A stretch of DNA of 64,000 bases from Persebacter sp965221835 (GTDB taxonomy: Bacteria; Pseudomonadota; Gammaproteobacteria; Tethybacterales; Persebacteraceae), in contig OZ244916.1 in the NCBI GenBank assembly GCA_965221835.1, forward strand, positions 930,001 through 994,000. Reading direction: 5' to 3'. The notes beneath the pieces were generated by a model that saw nothing but the letters and a program-made list of their open reading frames with translations, made no database searches and was not told the origin of the DNA. Made by a program: the position numbers and the translations under genes. Of the stretch, positions 7,745-15,888 are shown piece after piece (positions within the stretch are counted from its first letter, which is position 1; every line of letters begins with the position of its first letter).

Positions 7745-8634
7745 AGATTGATATTAACGAAATCCGGTATCACCGCGGACGAGCCAAACTGTCCAAAGGC
7801 GACCAAGAAGGCGCGGTCAAGGACTTTGACGCAGTAATCGGCGATGACAAAAAATACGCCGCCGAAGCGTATTTTTATCGCGGGCGCATTATGGCGATGC
7901 AGATGAATTTTGCCGCCGCCATCACCAACTTCGCCGAGGCGGAAAAACGCGAACTGCGAAGCGCGGAATTGTATTTTTACCGCGGCAATGTCAAAGGACA
8001 CATGGGACAATACCAAAACGCCATCGCCGACTACGACAAAACTATCGCAATAAATCCGCAACACGCGGAGGCACATTATTACCGCGGCAACGCCAAAGGA
8101 CGCATGGGGCAATACCAAGCCGCCATCGCCGATTACGACAAAACTATCGCAATAAATTCGCAACACGCGGAGGCACACTATTACCGCGGCAACGCCAAAG
8201 GATGCATGGGGCAATACCAAGCCGCCATAAAAGATTATGATCTCGCCGAAAAATTCGAACTGCAGAGTGCAGAATTGTATTTCCAGCGCGGACTTACCGA
8301 TATGCATTTGGGAAACAATCACAATAACATCGCCGTTAGTGATTTCAATAAAGCCGAATCAGGCGGGATGCATAATGATTTAAGTTTATACTTTTGGCGC
8401 GGTTGCGCTCACATGCGATCGGGTCATTATCGCGCCGCCATCCAAGATTTTGACAAAATTATCGTCATTAACCCTCAAGAAGCGAAAGCATATTACACTC
8501 GTGGCATCGCCAAAGATCGTTTGGGCGACAAAGCAGGGGCGTTGAAAGATTTTCGGAAAGCGAATGAAATTAATCCGGAAATTAAAATTCCGGAGGGATT
8601 GGAAGACGAATCCGCCGGGGTTGGGAAAAACTAA
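7741..8634 (+). CDS. TPR-repeat protein, module 1
   Basis: This 297-residue protein is built almost entirely of 34-residue tetratricopeptide repeats (about eight), with helices such as YHRGRAKLSKGDQEGAVKDF and ADYDKTIAINPQHAEAHYYR. It ends EGLEDESAGVGKN, nearly identical to the end of the module 2 protein. Its ATG overlaps the stop of the FRG gene (ATGA), which suggests translational coupling. The central repeats (about 8010-8230) are almost identical at DNA level to those at about 10120-10290. TPR arrays bind peptides or proteins. This may be a natural split or the result of a frameshift in an ancestral FRG-TPR gene. Confidence 0.8.
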   Translation: MKIDINEIRYHRGRAKLSKGDQEGAVKDFDAVIGDDKKYAAEAYFYRGRIMAMQMNFAAAITNFAEAEKRELRSAELYFYRGNVKGHMGQYQNAIADYDKTIAINPQHAEAHYYRGNAKGRMGQYQAAIADYDKTIAINSQHAEAHYYRGNAKGCMGQYQAAIKDYDLAEKFELQSAELYFQRGLTDMHLGNNHNNIAVSDFNKAESGGMHNDLSLYFWRGCAHMRSGHYRAAIQDFDKIIVINPQEAKAYYTRGIAKDRLGDKAGALKDFRKANEINPEIKIPEGLEDESAGVGKN

Positions 8635-8700
8635 TGCTGGATAATCGCGCCGCCCGAATCGCGTTCCGCCTGCATTCGGGGCGGCGGAATCCGAAAACTA
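8635..8700 (-). pseudogene. Short remnant of a restriction specificity-subunit gene
   Basis: Bases 8635-8700 repeat 10951-11017 with only a few differences. On the minus strand that sequence encodes MQAERDSGGAIIQH of the longer remnant at 10725-10991. Here only that piece survives, fused directly to the end of the TPR gene, so about 220 bp present in module 2 are missing. It is a footprint of the tandem duplication that built the island. Confidence 0.6.
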
Positions 8701-8815
8701 TACCAGATTCCCGCCCCAAAAAACCCCCCATTGATTCACCCGCCGCCACCTTGCAATCGGCGGCGGTTTGCGTTATAATATCAACAAAACGATAACCACA
8801 AAAAGGAGTAATTAA
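8682..8815. promoter_or_regulatory. Promoter block, copy 2, with operator-like inverted repeat
   Basis: The plus-strand promoter has -35 TTGCAA at 8751-8756, a 17-bp spacer, -10 TATAAT at 8774-8779 and an AAGGAG ribosome site. The -35 lies in the 11-nt centre of a perfect 8-bp inverted repeat, CCGCCGCC/GGCGGCGG (8741-8767), a good shape for an operator. A divergent -10, TATAGT on the minus strand at 8697-8702, corresponds to the rpsP promoter in copy 1. Confidence 0.7.
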
Positions 8816-9106
8816 ATGAAAAAAATGTCTCTGCAATCGGTAAAGTTTGCGGTTGATTCCCCCGCATTTAAGAACGACTATGCTTTGCCCGACCCCGCCT
8901 TTGATCTTTCCCGCGATGAAATCGCAAAAATGATTCGCGACATCCCGCACCGGCGGCATGTTTCGCCGCCCGCCTTTGTTCGTCCCGCATCCGTCCCAAA
9001 AAACGACAAACTTGCCATTGATGCCCCCGAATTTACAACGGCGGATATGTCTCCGGAGGAGATGTATAAGGCGATGTTGCCCGGCATAGTGCAGAGAAAG
9101 CGGTAG
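8816..9106 (+). CDS. Small unknown protein 2, partner of FRG module 2
   Basis: I do not recognise this 96-residue protein. It has a clear internal repeat: KFAVDSPAFKND at about residues 10-21 and KLAIDAPEFTTAD at about 63-75, separated by a basic, proline-rich linker (PHRRHVSPPAFVRP). This is the clearest version of the two-motif plan seen in all three small proteins of the island. Expression signals are strong (consensus promoter, AAGGAG site 9 nt from the ATG). It ends 8 nt before the FRG2 start codon. Confidence 0.75.
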   Translation: MKKMSLQSVKFAVDSPAFKNDYALPDPAFDLSRDEIAKMIRDIPHRRHVSPPAFVRPASVPKNDKLAIDAPEFTTADMSPEEMYKAMLPGIVQRKR

Positions 9107-9114
9107 TTTGATTC

Positions 9115-10728
9115 ATGGGAGAACCCTCCCGTAAAATCATAAAATCTATCGCCGATTTTATGGAATGGATTGCGGGATATGACGGGCGCAATATGCTGTA
9201 TCGCGGACTTTCCAATGCCGAATACGGCGTGGATTCTTCCCTTTTGCGCCGTTTAAAAATTGAAAAGAATGACGCCATACCGCGCGACCAATTCAAGGAA
9301 GCGATAAAACGACTCCTGAATGACGCGGAAATGCGCGGACATCGGCAAAGAAACGGTAACGCATTGCGCGATTTGGAACTGCTCGCCGAACTGCAACACT
9401 ACGGCGCGGCAACCTGCCTCATAGATTTTACAAAAATGCCTCTCGTCGCGCTTTGGTTCGCCTGTCAATCGGAATCCGATTCAAACGGAAAAATTGTCGC
9501 CATTGATTCGGGCGACAGCGAACAGTTCATAAAAATATGGCCGGATACTTTGGGAGAAACAATTGAAGAATTGCTGCCGCCCAAAGACAAAAAAGCCAAC
9601 AAAATCGTCAATAAGTTTTGGATTTGGGAACCGCACCACCAAAACAACAGAATCACCGCCCAGCAATCGGTGTTTATATTCGGATACGATCCGGAAGTGC
9701 CGACGGGCGACGACGGCAACATCTGCATAGTGGAAAAAGAGGCGAAAGCAAAAATCATAAGAGGACTGCGGCAACACGGCGTTTCGGAAGAATCGCTGTT
9801 TTGCGATTTTGACGGATTCGCCCGCCTTAACGCGCACGATAAACCGTACCCGCACTTATCGGCAAAGGATTATTTTGATTTAGGACGGGAAAACGCCGCC
9901 GCCGAAAACCACGAAAGAGCGATTGCATATTACGATATTGCATTGCGGGGCGCCAATCCGCACAAACCCGCTTATTTTCATCGCGGAATTTCCAAATTGC
10001 TTATTGAAGATTATCAAGGCGCGGCGGATGATTTTACCGAAGCCATAAAATTGGATGACAAAAACGCGGATGCACACTATTACCGCGGCATTGCCAAAGC
10101 CAACTTGGGCGACCACACTGCCGCCATCGCCGATTACGACAAAACTATCGCAATAAATCCGCAACACGCGGAGGCACACTATTACCGCGGCAACGCCAAA
10201 GGACGCATGGAACAATACCAAGCCGCCATCGCCGACTACGACAAAACTATCGCAATAAATCCGCAACACGCAGAGGCATATATTCGCCGAGGTGCCACCA
10301 ATGGAATCTTGAAACAATATGCCAACGCCAAGGCGGACTTCAACCGCGCGATAGAAATCAATCCGGACAACGCGAACACATACTACTATCGCGGCATCGT
10401 CAAAAATATTATGGGTGATTTCGCCGCCGCCATCGCCGACTACGACAAAACTATCGCAATAAATCCGCAACACGCTAACACATACAACAACCGCGGCAAC
10501 GCCAAAGCCCGTTTGGGCGAATACACCGCCGCCGTTGCAGATTATGACGAAGCCATCAAATTGAATCCAGAATATGCGAATGCATACTACAACCGCGGCG
10601 TTGCCAAATTGAAATTGGACGACAAAGCGGGGGCGTTGGAAGATTTTCGGCGGGCGAATGAAATTGACCCGAAATTTAAGATTCCGGAGGGGTTGGAAGA
10701 CGAATCCGCCGGGGGTGGGAAAAACTAA
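9115..10728 (+). CDS. FRG-TPR fusion protein, module 2
   Basis: A 537-residue protein. Residues 1-260 form the FRG domain: MLYRGLSNAEYGVDSSLLRR, LQHYGAATCLIDFTKMPL, ALWFACQ, and HHQNNRITAQQSVFIFG. Residues from about 265 to the end are about eight TPRs, several almost identical (ADYDKTIAINPQHAEAHYYR). The C-terminal tail is KIPEGLEDESAGGGKN. The FRG part has diverged clearly from the other modules, whereas parts of the TPR DNA are nearly the same. The last bases overlap the stop codon of the convergent hsdS remnant. It is cytoplasmic. A sensor/effector with a protein-binding TPR arm is the simplest reading, without experimental backing. Confidence 0.85.
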   Translation: MGEPSRKIIKSIADFMEWIAGYDGRNMLYRGLSNAEYGVDSSLLRRLKIEKNDAIPRDQFKEAIKRLLNDAEMRGHRQRNGNALRDLELLAELQHYGAATCLIDFTKMPLVALWFACQSESDSNGKIVAIDSGDSEQFIKIWPDTLGETIEELLPPKDKKANKIVNKFWIWEPHHQNNRITAQQSVFIFGYDPEVPTGDDGNICIVEKEAKAKIIRGLRQHGVSEESLFCDFDGFARLNAHDKPYPHLSAKDYFDLGRENAAAENHERAIAYYDIALRGANPHKPAYFHRGISKLLIEDYQGAADDFTEAIKLDDKNADAHYYRGIAKANLGDHTAAIADYDKTIAINPQHAEAHYYRGNAKGRMEQYQAAIADYDKTIAINPQHAEAYIRRGATNGILKQYANAKADFNRAIEINPDNANTYYYRGIVKNIMGDFAAAIADYDKTIAINPQHANTYNNRGNAKARLGEYTAAVADYDEAIKLNPEYANAYYNRGVAKLKLDDKAGALEDFRRANEIDPKFKIPEGLEDESAGGGKN

Positions 10729-10991
10729 TTCGTTTCGGAATTCGGCGGGAGTGCGTTTTGCGTCAATTGTCGCATTGCCGCCTTTTCGCCTTTTTCTATC
10801 GCCGTTTCCACGGCGGCTTTGGCGGTTTGTAGTAGGTGGGCGGATTCGCGGCGGAGACGGAACGATTTTTGCACCCGCGAAACGAGCGTTCTTCGCACGG
10901 CGGCGGGCGGCAGAGGAACGACGACATCGCGGATTTGGTCAATTCGCCAATGCTGGATAATCGCGCCGCCCGAATCGCGTTCCGCCTGCAT
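10725..10991 (-). pseudogene. C-terminal remnant of a type I restriction specificity subunit (HsdS-like)
   Basis: The 88 codons encode a typical end of an S subunit. There is a target-recognition edge HWRIDQIRDVVVPLPP, then RRTLVSRVQ, then the conserved helix with SAHLLQTAKAAVETAIEKGE. The N-terminal target-recognition domain is absent, so this is a truncated gene. Its stop codon overlaps the end of the FRG2 gene. The start of the fragment abuts promoter block copy 3, whose leftward -10 could still transcribe it. It shows that a type I restriction locus once stood here. Confidence 0.75.
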
Positions 10992-11097
10992 TCAGGGCGA
11001 CGGAATCCGAAAACTATACCAGATTCCCGCCCCAAAAAACCTCCCATTGATTCACCCCCGCCACCTTGCAATCGGCGGCGGTTTGCGTTATAATGTG
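10951..11097. repeat. Direct repeat: hsdS piece plus promoter block, copy 3
   Basis: This stretch matches 8635-8781 closely. It contains the start of the hsdS remnant and then the promoter block with leftward TATAGT at 11013-11018, and rightward -35 TTGCAA at 11066-11071, 17-bp spacer and -10 TATAAT at 11089-11094. After the -10 the sequence diverges from copies 1 and 2, and the AAGGAG ribosome site is missing. Confidence 0.75.
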
Positions 11098-11141
11098 TTA
11101 TATTTAATTTGTTGTGGGATATTTATCATCTATTATCATCT

Positions 11142-11390
11142 ATGAAAAAGCACGCCAAAAAAAGCATCACTCCGAGTTTTTCCGACTGCATTGCGGATTT
11201 TACGCCCATCCTTGATGACGAATTGGAAATGTCGCCCAGCAAAATCCACACGCGCATAGATTCGCCCCTCCGGACGGAAAAATACTCTCCCCCCGTCCGC
11301 CGCAATATCGCAAAAGGCGGCAAGCCCGTCGCCGCCGAATTTACCCCGATATTGGACGATACGCTGTTATACTCGTACGACTACGACTAA
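11142..11390 (+). CDS. Small unknown protein 3, partner of FRG module 3
   Basis: I do not recognise this 82-residue protein. It carries the same two-motif plan as the other small proteins: IADFTPILDDEL at about residues 17-28 and AAEFTPILDDTL at about 65-76, flanking the basic linker EKYSPPVRRNIAKGGK. The first ATG at 11142 has no Shine-Dalgarno sequence. An in-frame TTG at 11109 would add 11 residues. The promoter is block copy 3. The gene ends 27 nt before the GTG of the FRG3 gene. Confidence 0.65.
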   Translation: MKKHAKKSITPSFSDCIADFTPILDDELEMSPSKIHTRIDSPLRTEKYSPPVRRNIAKGGKPVAAEFTPILDDTLLYSYDYD

Positions 11391-11417
11391 TACGCCGTCC
11401 CGAAACAAAGCGTTTTC

Positions 11418-12809
11418 GTGACCGGGAAATCCTCTCAAATAAAATCTGTTTCCGATTTCGGAGAATGGGTTGCGCAACACGGAAAGCGCGGCGTTCTTTA
11501 CCGGGGGTTGGCGGATTCCGATTATCAGTTGGAATCCTCCCTGTATCGGCGGTTGCAATCTCCCAAACGGGAAATTTCCCAAGAAATTTTCATCAGGGCG
11601 CTTGACAATTTAATTAAAATCGCCAAACGGGAAAAACACGACCGCAAAGACGGGCATGTTTTGTCCGATTTGGAACTGCTCTCCAATTTGCAGCACTACG
11701 GCGCGGCGACTTGCCTTATAGATTTCACGCGCAACCCGCTCATCGCCCTCTGGTTTGCCTGTCAGCCGCACAATAAAACCGAAAACGGAGAAACAAACCC
11801 CGCAGACGGAAAAATTGTCGCCGTGAACGCAAACCACCCGGGAAAATTCGGCATCGCCGAAGGCGGAGAGGAAATTAAAAAATTCTTTTCCGACAAAAAA
11901 CTATGGAAATGGATTCCGCCGAAACAAAACCACCGAATCGTCGCCCAGCAATCCGTTTTCGTCCTCGGGCAATCCGTCATACCAGAAGACGAAATGCTCG
12001 CTTCGTACATTATTCCACACAAAAGCAAAGACAGCATTTTGTTGGAACTGCAAGATCGCTATGGCATTTCCGCGGAATCGCTGTTTTGCGATTTCCCGGG
12101 ATTCGCGCGCGAAGTTCACGGACACGACAAAGAGTACCACGAATGGACGGTGGAAGATTATTTCCAATTCGGAATTGACAGTTATCAAAAAGGACACTAC
12201 GACGACGCCATTAAGGATTTTAGTGAAGCCATCCAACTAAACCCGAAAGATGCGGACATATATTACAATCGTGGCGTCGCCAAAGATAACTTGGGCGACT
12301 ACAATGCCGCCGTTGCGGATTATGACCAAGCCATCAAACTTAATCCGGAATATGCGCATGCATACTGCAACCGCGGCAACGCCAGAGACAACTTGGGCGA
12401 ATACGCCGCCGCCGTTGCGGATTTCAGCGAAGCCATCCGATTGAATCCGAAAGATGCGACGGCATACAACAACCGCGGCAACGCCAAAGTCCGTTTGGGC
12501 GACTACAATGCCGCCGTTGCGGATTTCAGCAAAGCCATCAAACTGAATCCAGAATATGCGATGGTATACAACAACCGCGGCATCACCAAAGCCCGTTTGG
12601 GCAACTACAATGCCGCCGTTGCGGATTATGACGAAGCCATCAAATTGAATCCAGAATATGCGAGAGCATACTACAACCGTGGTGTTGCCAAACTGAAATT
12701 GGACGACAAGACGGGGGCGTTGGAAGATTTGCGGAAAGCGAATGAAATCAATCCGGAATTTAAGATTCCGGAGAGTTTGGAAACCAAAACTTCCGAAGGC
12801 AAAAAATAA
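11418..12809 (+). CDS. FRG-TPR fusion protein, module 3
   Basis: A 463-residue protein starting at GTG. The FRG domain covers about residues 1-245: VLYRGLADSDYQLESSLYRR, LQHYGAATCLIDFTRNPL, ALWFACQ and KQNHRIVAQQSVFVLG. Six TPRs follow (for example NAAVADYDEAIKLNPEYA), ending KIPESLETKTSEGKK. Its last TPR and tail are close to those of module 2 at DNA level, while the FRG parts differ widely. It converges on the restriction-modification gene with a 25-bp gap. Same role and caveats as module 2. Confidence 0.85.
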   Translation: MTGKSSQIKSVSDFGEWVAQHGKRGVLYRGLADSDYQLESSLYRRLQSPKREISQEIFIRALDNLIKIAKREKHDRKDGHVLSDLELLSNLQHYGAATCLIDFTRNPLIALWFACQPHNKTENGETNPADGKIVAVNANHPGKFGIAEGGEEIKKFFSDKKLWKWIPPKQNHRIVAQQSVFVLGQSVIPEDEMLASYIIPHKSKDSILLELQDRYGISAESLFCDFPGFAREVHGHDKEYHEWTVEDYFQFGIDSYQKGHYDDAIKDFSEAIQLNPKDADIYYNRGVAKDNLGDYNAAVADYDQAIKLNPEYAHAYCNRGNARDNLGEYAAAVADFSEAIRLNPKDATAYNNRGNAKVRLGDYNAAVADFSKAIKLNPEYAMVYNNRGITKARLGNYNAAVADYDEAIKLNPEYARAYYNRGVAKLKLDDKTGALEDLRKANEINPEFKIPESLETKTSEGKK

Positions 12810-12834
12810 TTTGTTGCCGCAAAAGCGGAGATTT

Positions 12835-15828
12835 TTATTCGTCTATTTCTTTTTGTTTTTGGAGAGTGAAAGCGATGGCGGCGGTGGCGCGTTCTATTGT
12901 TTCTATTTCTTCGCCGGATAGCGTTCTTGTTTTTCGGGATTTGAGAAATTTATCCAGCGGTTTGTAACCGCCGATTTGGAAGTCAAATACTTCCGGCGGC
13001 AACGGCGAAAAATATTCGTCTTTGTTGAAATACAGCCGCCCGTCTTTTTCGGCGTAATGCACTTTTTCCACGCGATGGCTTACGCCTTCGCCGCATAACT
13101 CCGCGCCGCCGCGCAACTCCGTCTGCAATAAATGCGCGCGAATCAATTCCCCGCCGATTTTGGCGAGACGCAAAAACGCCGCGTTTTCTTTCGGAAACGG
13201 AATGCGCGGAAAATCCATTCGCAAAAATTCGCCGTAGCGTTTGCGATAATCCGGCGAATGCAAAATCGCGTAAATGCAACCAAGAATTTTTTCGGGCGAA
13301 TGTTTTTTGCCGTAGCGGTCGTTTATCCAACGGCGGAATTCCGGCGAAAAGTTTTCGCGTTTAACGATACTGTTTATTTCGGTGTCATAACGATACAGCG
13401 GGAAAAGAAACGCGCCGCCCCGGTTACTTAAAGTCATGCGAAAATCCGTAATATTGTCGGAAACGAACGCATGATTAAATTTGGATTCCGCAACTTGTCG
13501 CACCGTGACCAGTCCGAGATTATCGCCCGCGAACATGTGGCGCATTTCCTTATATCGCCGCCGAAACACGACATTGTCGTGATAATAAACGAGGCGCGAA
13601 TCAAACGGGCGGTAGCGGATGTGCCGCGTCAATTTTTCGTCAAACTTTTCGCGCGAGGCGGTAACGCGGGAGTCGGCGAGTTTCCATTGCGAGTTGTCGT
13701 CTATGCCGAAGCGGGCGCGGATTGCATCGTCCGAAACGGACGAGTCGGCGAAAGTCCGCATCGCCGTCTTCAATTCCGATTCCGTAAAATGAACGCAAAG
13801 CGAATCGCGCGCGGTGACAATGCCGCTGCTGCTGGTGGAAAAAACATCCCGCACGGAATGAAACTTTTCGTATTTCGCCTCCGCCGCCGCGCTTTTGCCG
13901 CGCGGGATAAAAAGATAATTCGGCGTCGCCGGCTCAATCTTTTTCCATTTTGCGGAATCGATGCGCCGCTCTTCGCACCATTCGTATTTGTGCGCGCGCA
14001 AACCGAACAAATCGGCGTGATAAACGCCTTTGCGCAATCCCTTCTTTTTGACGAACAAACTAATCGCAACGCCCTGCTGAATTTGCGAAAAAACATTCTC
14101 GTCCTTGCCGCCGTCCGGCGCGCGTTCCTGTTTTTTGGAGTTGCCGTGCATATCCACAAAATAAAGGCGGTCAAACGAATTCATTAAACTTTGGCGCATG
14201 CCGCGAAAAGTCGGATTGTCCAAAAAAGCATGATTCGTAATCACCGCGAAAACGCCTTCGCCCGCCCGGTCAATTTTGCGCTGCGCAAAGCGGATAAACT
14301 TCACATAATCGTCGTGCAGCCAGTGTTTTTTTTCGCCGAAATGTTTGCCGTCGACATATTTGTAATTTTCAATTTCATCCTTAAACTGATTTTTGTTTTG
14401 CGATACGCTGGAATACGGCGGATTGCCGGTGATGACGAGAATATCCCGCTCCTTGATTTCCTGCGCGCGCTTCGCTTCCGCGGCGAGGACGGGCATAAAA
14501 TGCAGTTCCGGCGTTTCGGCGAGATGTTCCAGCGTGTTCGTCAAAAACACATTCATTCGGTCGTTGTCGCCAAGCGGCACGCCGCTGTCCTTTAAGAATT
14601 GCGATAATTTTAGATGCGCGATAGCGAACGGCGCAAGCAGAAGTTCAAAACCGAAAAAGTTTTTCAGCAGATGTTTACGCGCCAACATATCGCGCCGCGC
14701 CGGGGCGTTGTCGCCGAAAACCAGTTTGAACATTTCCAGCATAAAAGTGCCGGTGCCGGCGGCGAAATCCAACGCGGTCACCCGTTTGTCCGCAAGTCCC
14801 GCGGGCAGTCCGAAATCGCGCCGCAAAATGTCATCTGCGGCGCGAACGATAAACCGCACCACCGGCGGCGGTGTGTAATAAACGCCTCGCGCTTCGCGAA
14901 GTTCCGCGTCGTAAGCGGCGAGAAACTTTTCGTAAAAATACAAAAACGGATCGTCGCCGTCCGTTTTTCCGTCGCCGTACGACATACTCGCATTAACCGC
15001 CGCCGCGTCCATGTGATTTATAATTTTCAGAATATCTTCCACCAAATAGGCGATGTCCGCGTATTGCGGTTCGTCCAGTTCGTCCAAAAAACCGGCGATT
15101 TCGCGCAACAAAAGAAAGTTTTGCGGGATGTGCTTTTTGACATTATGCAATTCCAATGCGCCGCCGTTTTTCATGTTAAGTTTGGCGGTCAGCAATCCGT
15201 AAACGAGTGTTTGCGCCAGCGCGTCCGCAAAAGCGGGTTTGTCTATGTCGCGATAAAGCGTTTCTTTGAACGCCGCGTAAATTCCCCGCAATCTGTTGTT
15301 TTCGGCGGAAAGATTTTCCGTCAACGGAACGCGCAACAACCGGCATCGTTCGGCGAGGGCGCGCGCTAACGTTTCGGAATCGCCGATTTTTTGCGGTTCG
15401 CTTTGCAGAAATCGCCGCAACAAATCTTCGACTTCCTGCCGTTCCTTCGCGGTTTTGTCGTACAACGAAACCGGCGGCAAACTCGCGCCGTCTTGCAAAA
15501 GATAAAAATTCCAGTAATCGGTCAACAAAATGTTGGGCGACAAATTTTTATATTTTTTTACCTGCGCGCTTTTCGCCAAATCGTGCAAATTGTCGCCGGG
15601 CTTTTTGCATTCCACATAACCGATAACCGCGCCGGTTTCGTGCGAGATGCGAAAATCGGGCGCACCGATTCCCGTCCGCCGCGACGGTTCTTGCACAACG
15701 CCGACTTTCGGATTCAATGCGCGCAACAAATTTTCCAGCGGCGTGCGATAGGTGAATTCGGTCGCGTTGTCATCGCGAATATTTTCGATTTCTTCCAGAT
15801 AATCGCCGATTGCGTCCCGTTCTTTCAT
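12835..15828 (-). CDS. Single-chain restriction-modification enzyme (type IIG, type ISP-like C-terminus)
   Basis: About 997 residues from the ATG at 15828 (a TTG at 15879 would add 17). The domains in order are an N-terminal PD-(D/E)XK nuclease with APDFRI (Asp58) and VECKK (Glu73, Lys75); a helical spacer; an N6-adenine methyltransferase with YYTPPPVVRF, motif I DFAAGTGTF (about 354-362) and motif IV NPPY (469-472); and a C-terminal target-recognition region with YRPFDSRLVYYH, NLGLVTVRQ and ITDFRM, which resembles the specificity domain of type ISP enzymes. No helicase domain is present, so it fits type IIG rather than true type ISP. One polypeptide should both methylate and cut. TTTAAT lies 6 nt before the ATG, so it may be leaderless. 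Confidence 0.85.
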   Translation of the reverse strand: MKERDAIGDYLEEIENIRDDNATEFTYRTPLENLLRALNPKVGVVQEPSRRTGIGAPDFRISHETGAVIGYVECKKPGDNLHDLAKSAQVKKYKNLSPNILLTDYWNFYLLQDGASLPPVSLYDKTAKERQEVEDLLRRFLQSEPQKIGDSETLARALAERCRLLRVPLTENLSAENNRLRGIYAAFKETLYRDIDKPAFADALAQTLVYGLLTAKLNMKNGGALELHNVKKHIPQNFLLLREIAGFLDELDEPQYADIAYLVEDILKIINHMDAAAVNASMSYGDGKTDGDDPFLYFYEKFLAAYDAELREARGVYYTPPPVVRFIVRAADDILRRDFGLPAGLADKRVTALDFAAGTGTFMLEMFKLVFGDNAPARRDMLARKHLLKNFFGFELLLAPFAIAHLKLSQFLKDSGVPLGDNDRMNVFLTNTLEHLAETPELHFMPVLAAEAKRAQEIKERDILVITGNPPYSSVSQNKNQFKDEIENYKYVDGKHFGEKKHWLHDDYVKFIRFAQRKIDRAGEGVFAVITNHAFLDNPTFRGMRQSLMNSFDRLYFVDMHGNSKKQERAPDGGKDENVFSQIQQGVAISLFVKKKGLRKGVYHADLFGLRAHKYEWCEERRIDSAKWKKIEPATPNYLFIPRGKSAAAEAKYEKFHSVRDVFSTSSSGIVTARDSLCVHFTESELKTAMRTFADSSVSDDAIRARFGIDDNSQWKLADSRVTASREKFDEKLTRHIRYRPFDSRLVYYHDNVVFRRRYKEMRHMFAGDNLGLVTVRQVAESKFNHAFVSDNITDFRMTLSNRGGAFLFPLYRYDTEINSIVKRENFSPEFRRWINDRYGKKHSPEKILGCIYAILHSPDYRKRYGEFLRMDFPRIPFPKENAAFLRLAKIGGELIRAHLLQTELRGGAELCGEGVSHRVEKVHYAEKDGRLYFNKDEYFSPLPPEVFDFQIGGYKPLDKFLKSRKTRTLSGEEIETIERATAAIAFTLQKQKEIDE

Positions 15829-15888
15829 CGCCGTATTAAACGCGCATTTCGCGTTTTTTTGAACCGCGCGGATTTTCAAGCACCGCGT

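Noticed and set aside
8010..10290. Possible CRISPR-like array, because of regularly spaced repeats
   Set aside because: The repeats are 102-bp coding TPR units in frame, with no variable spacers and no cas genes.
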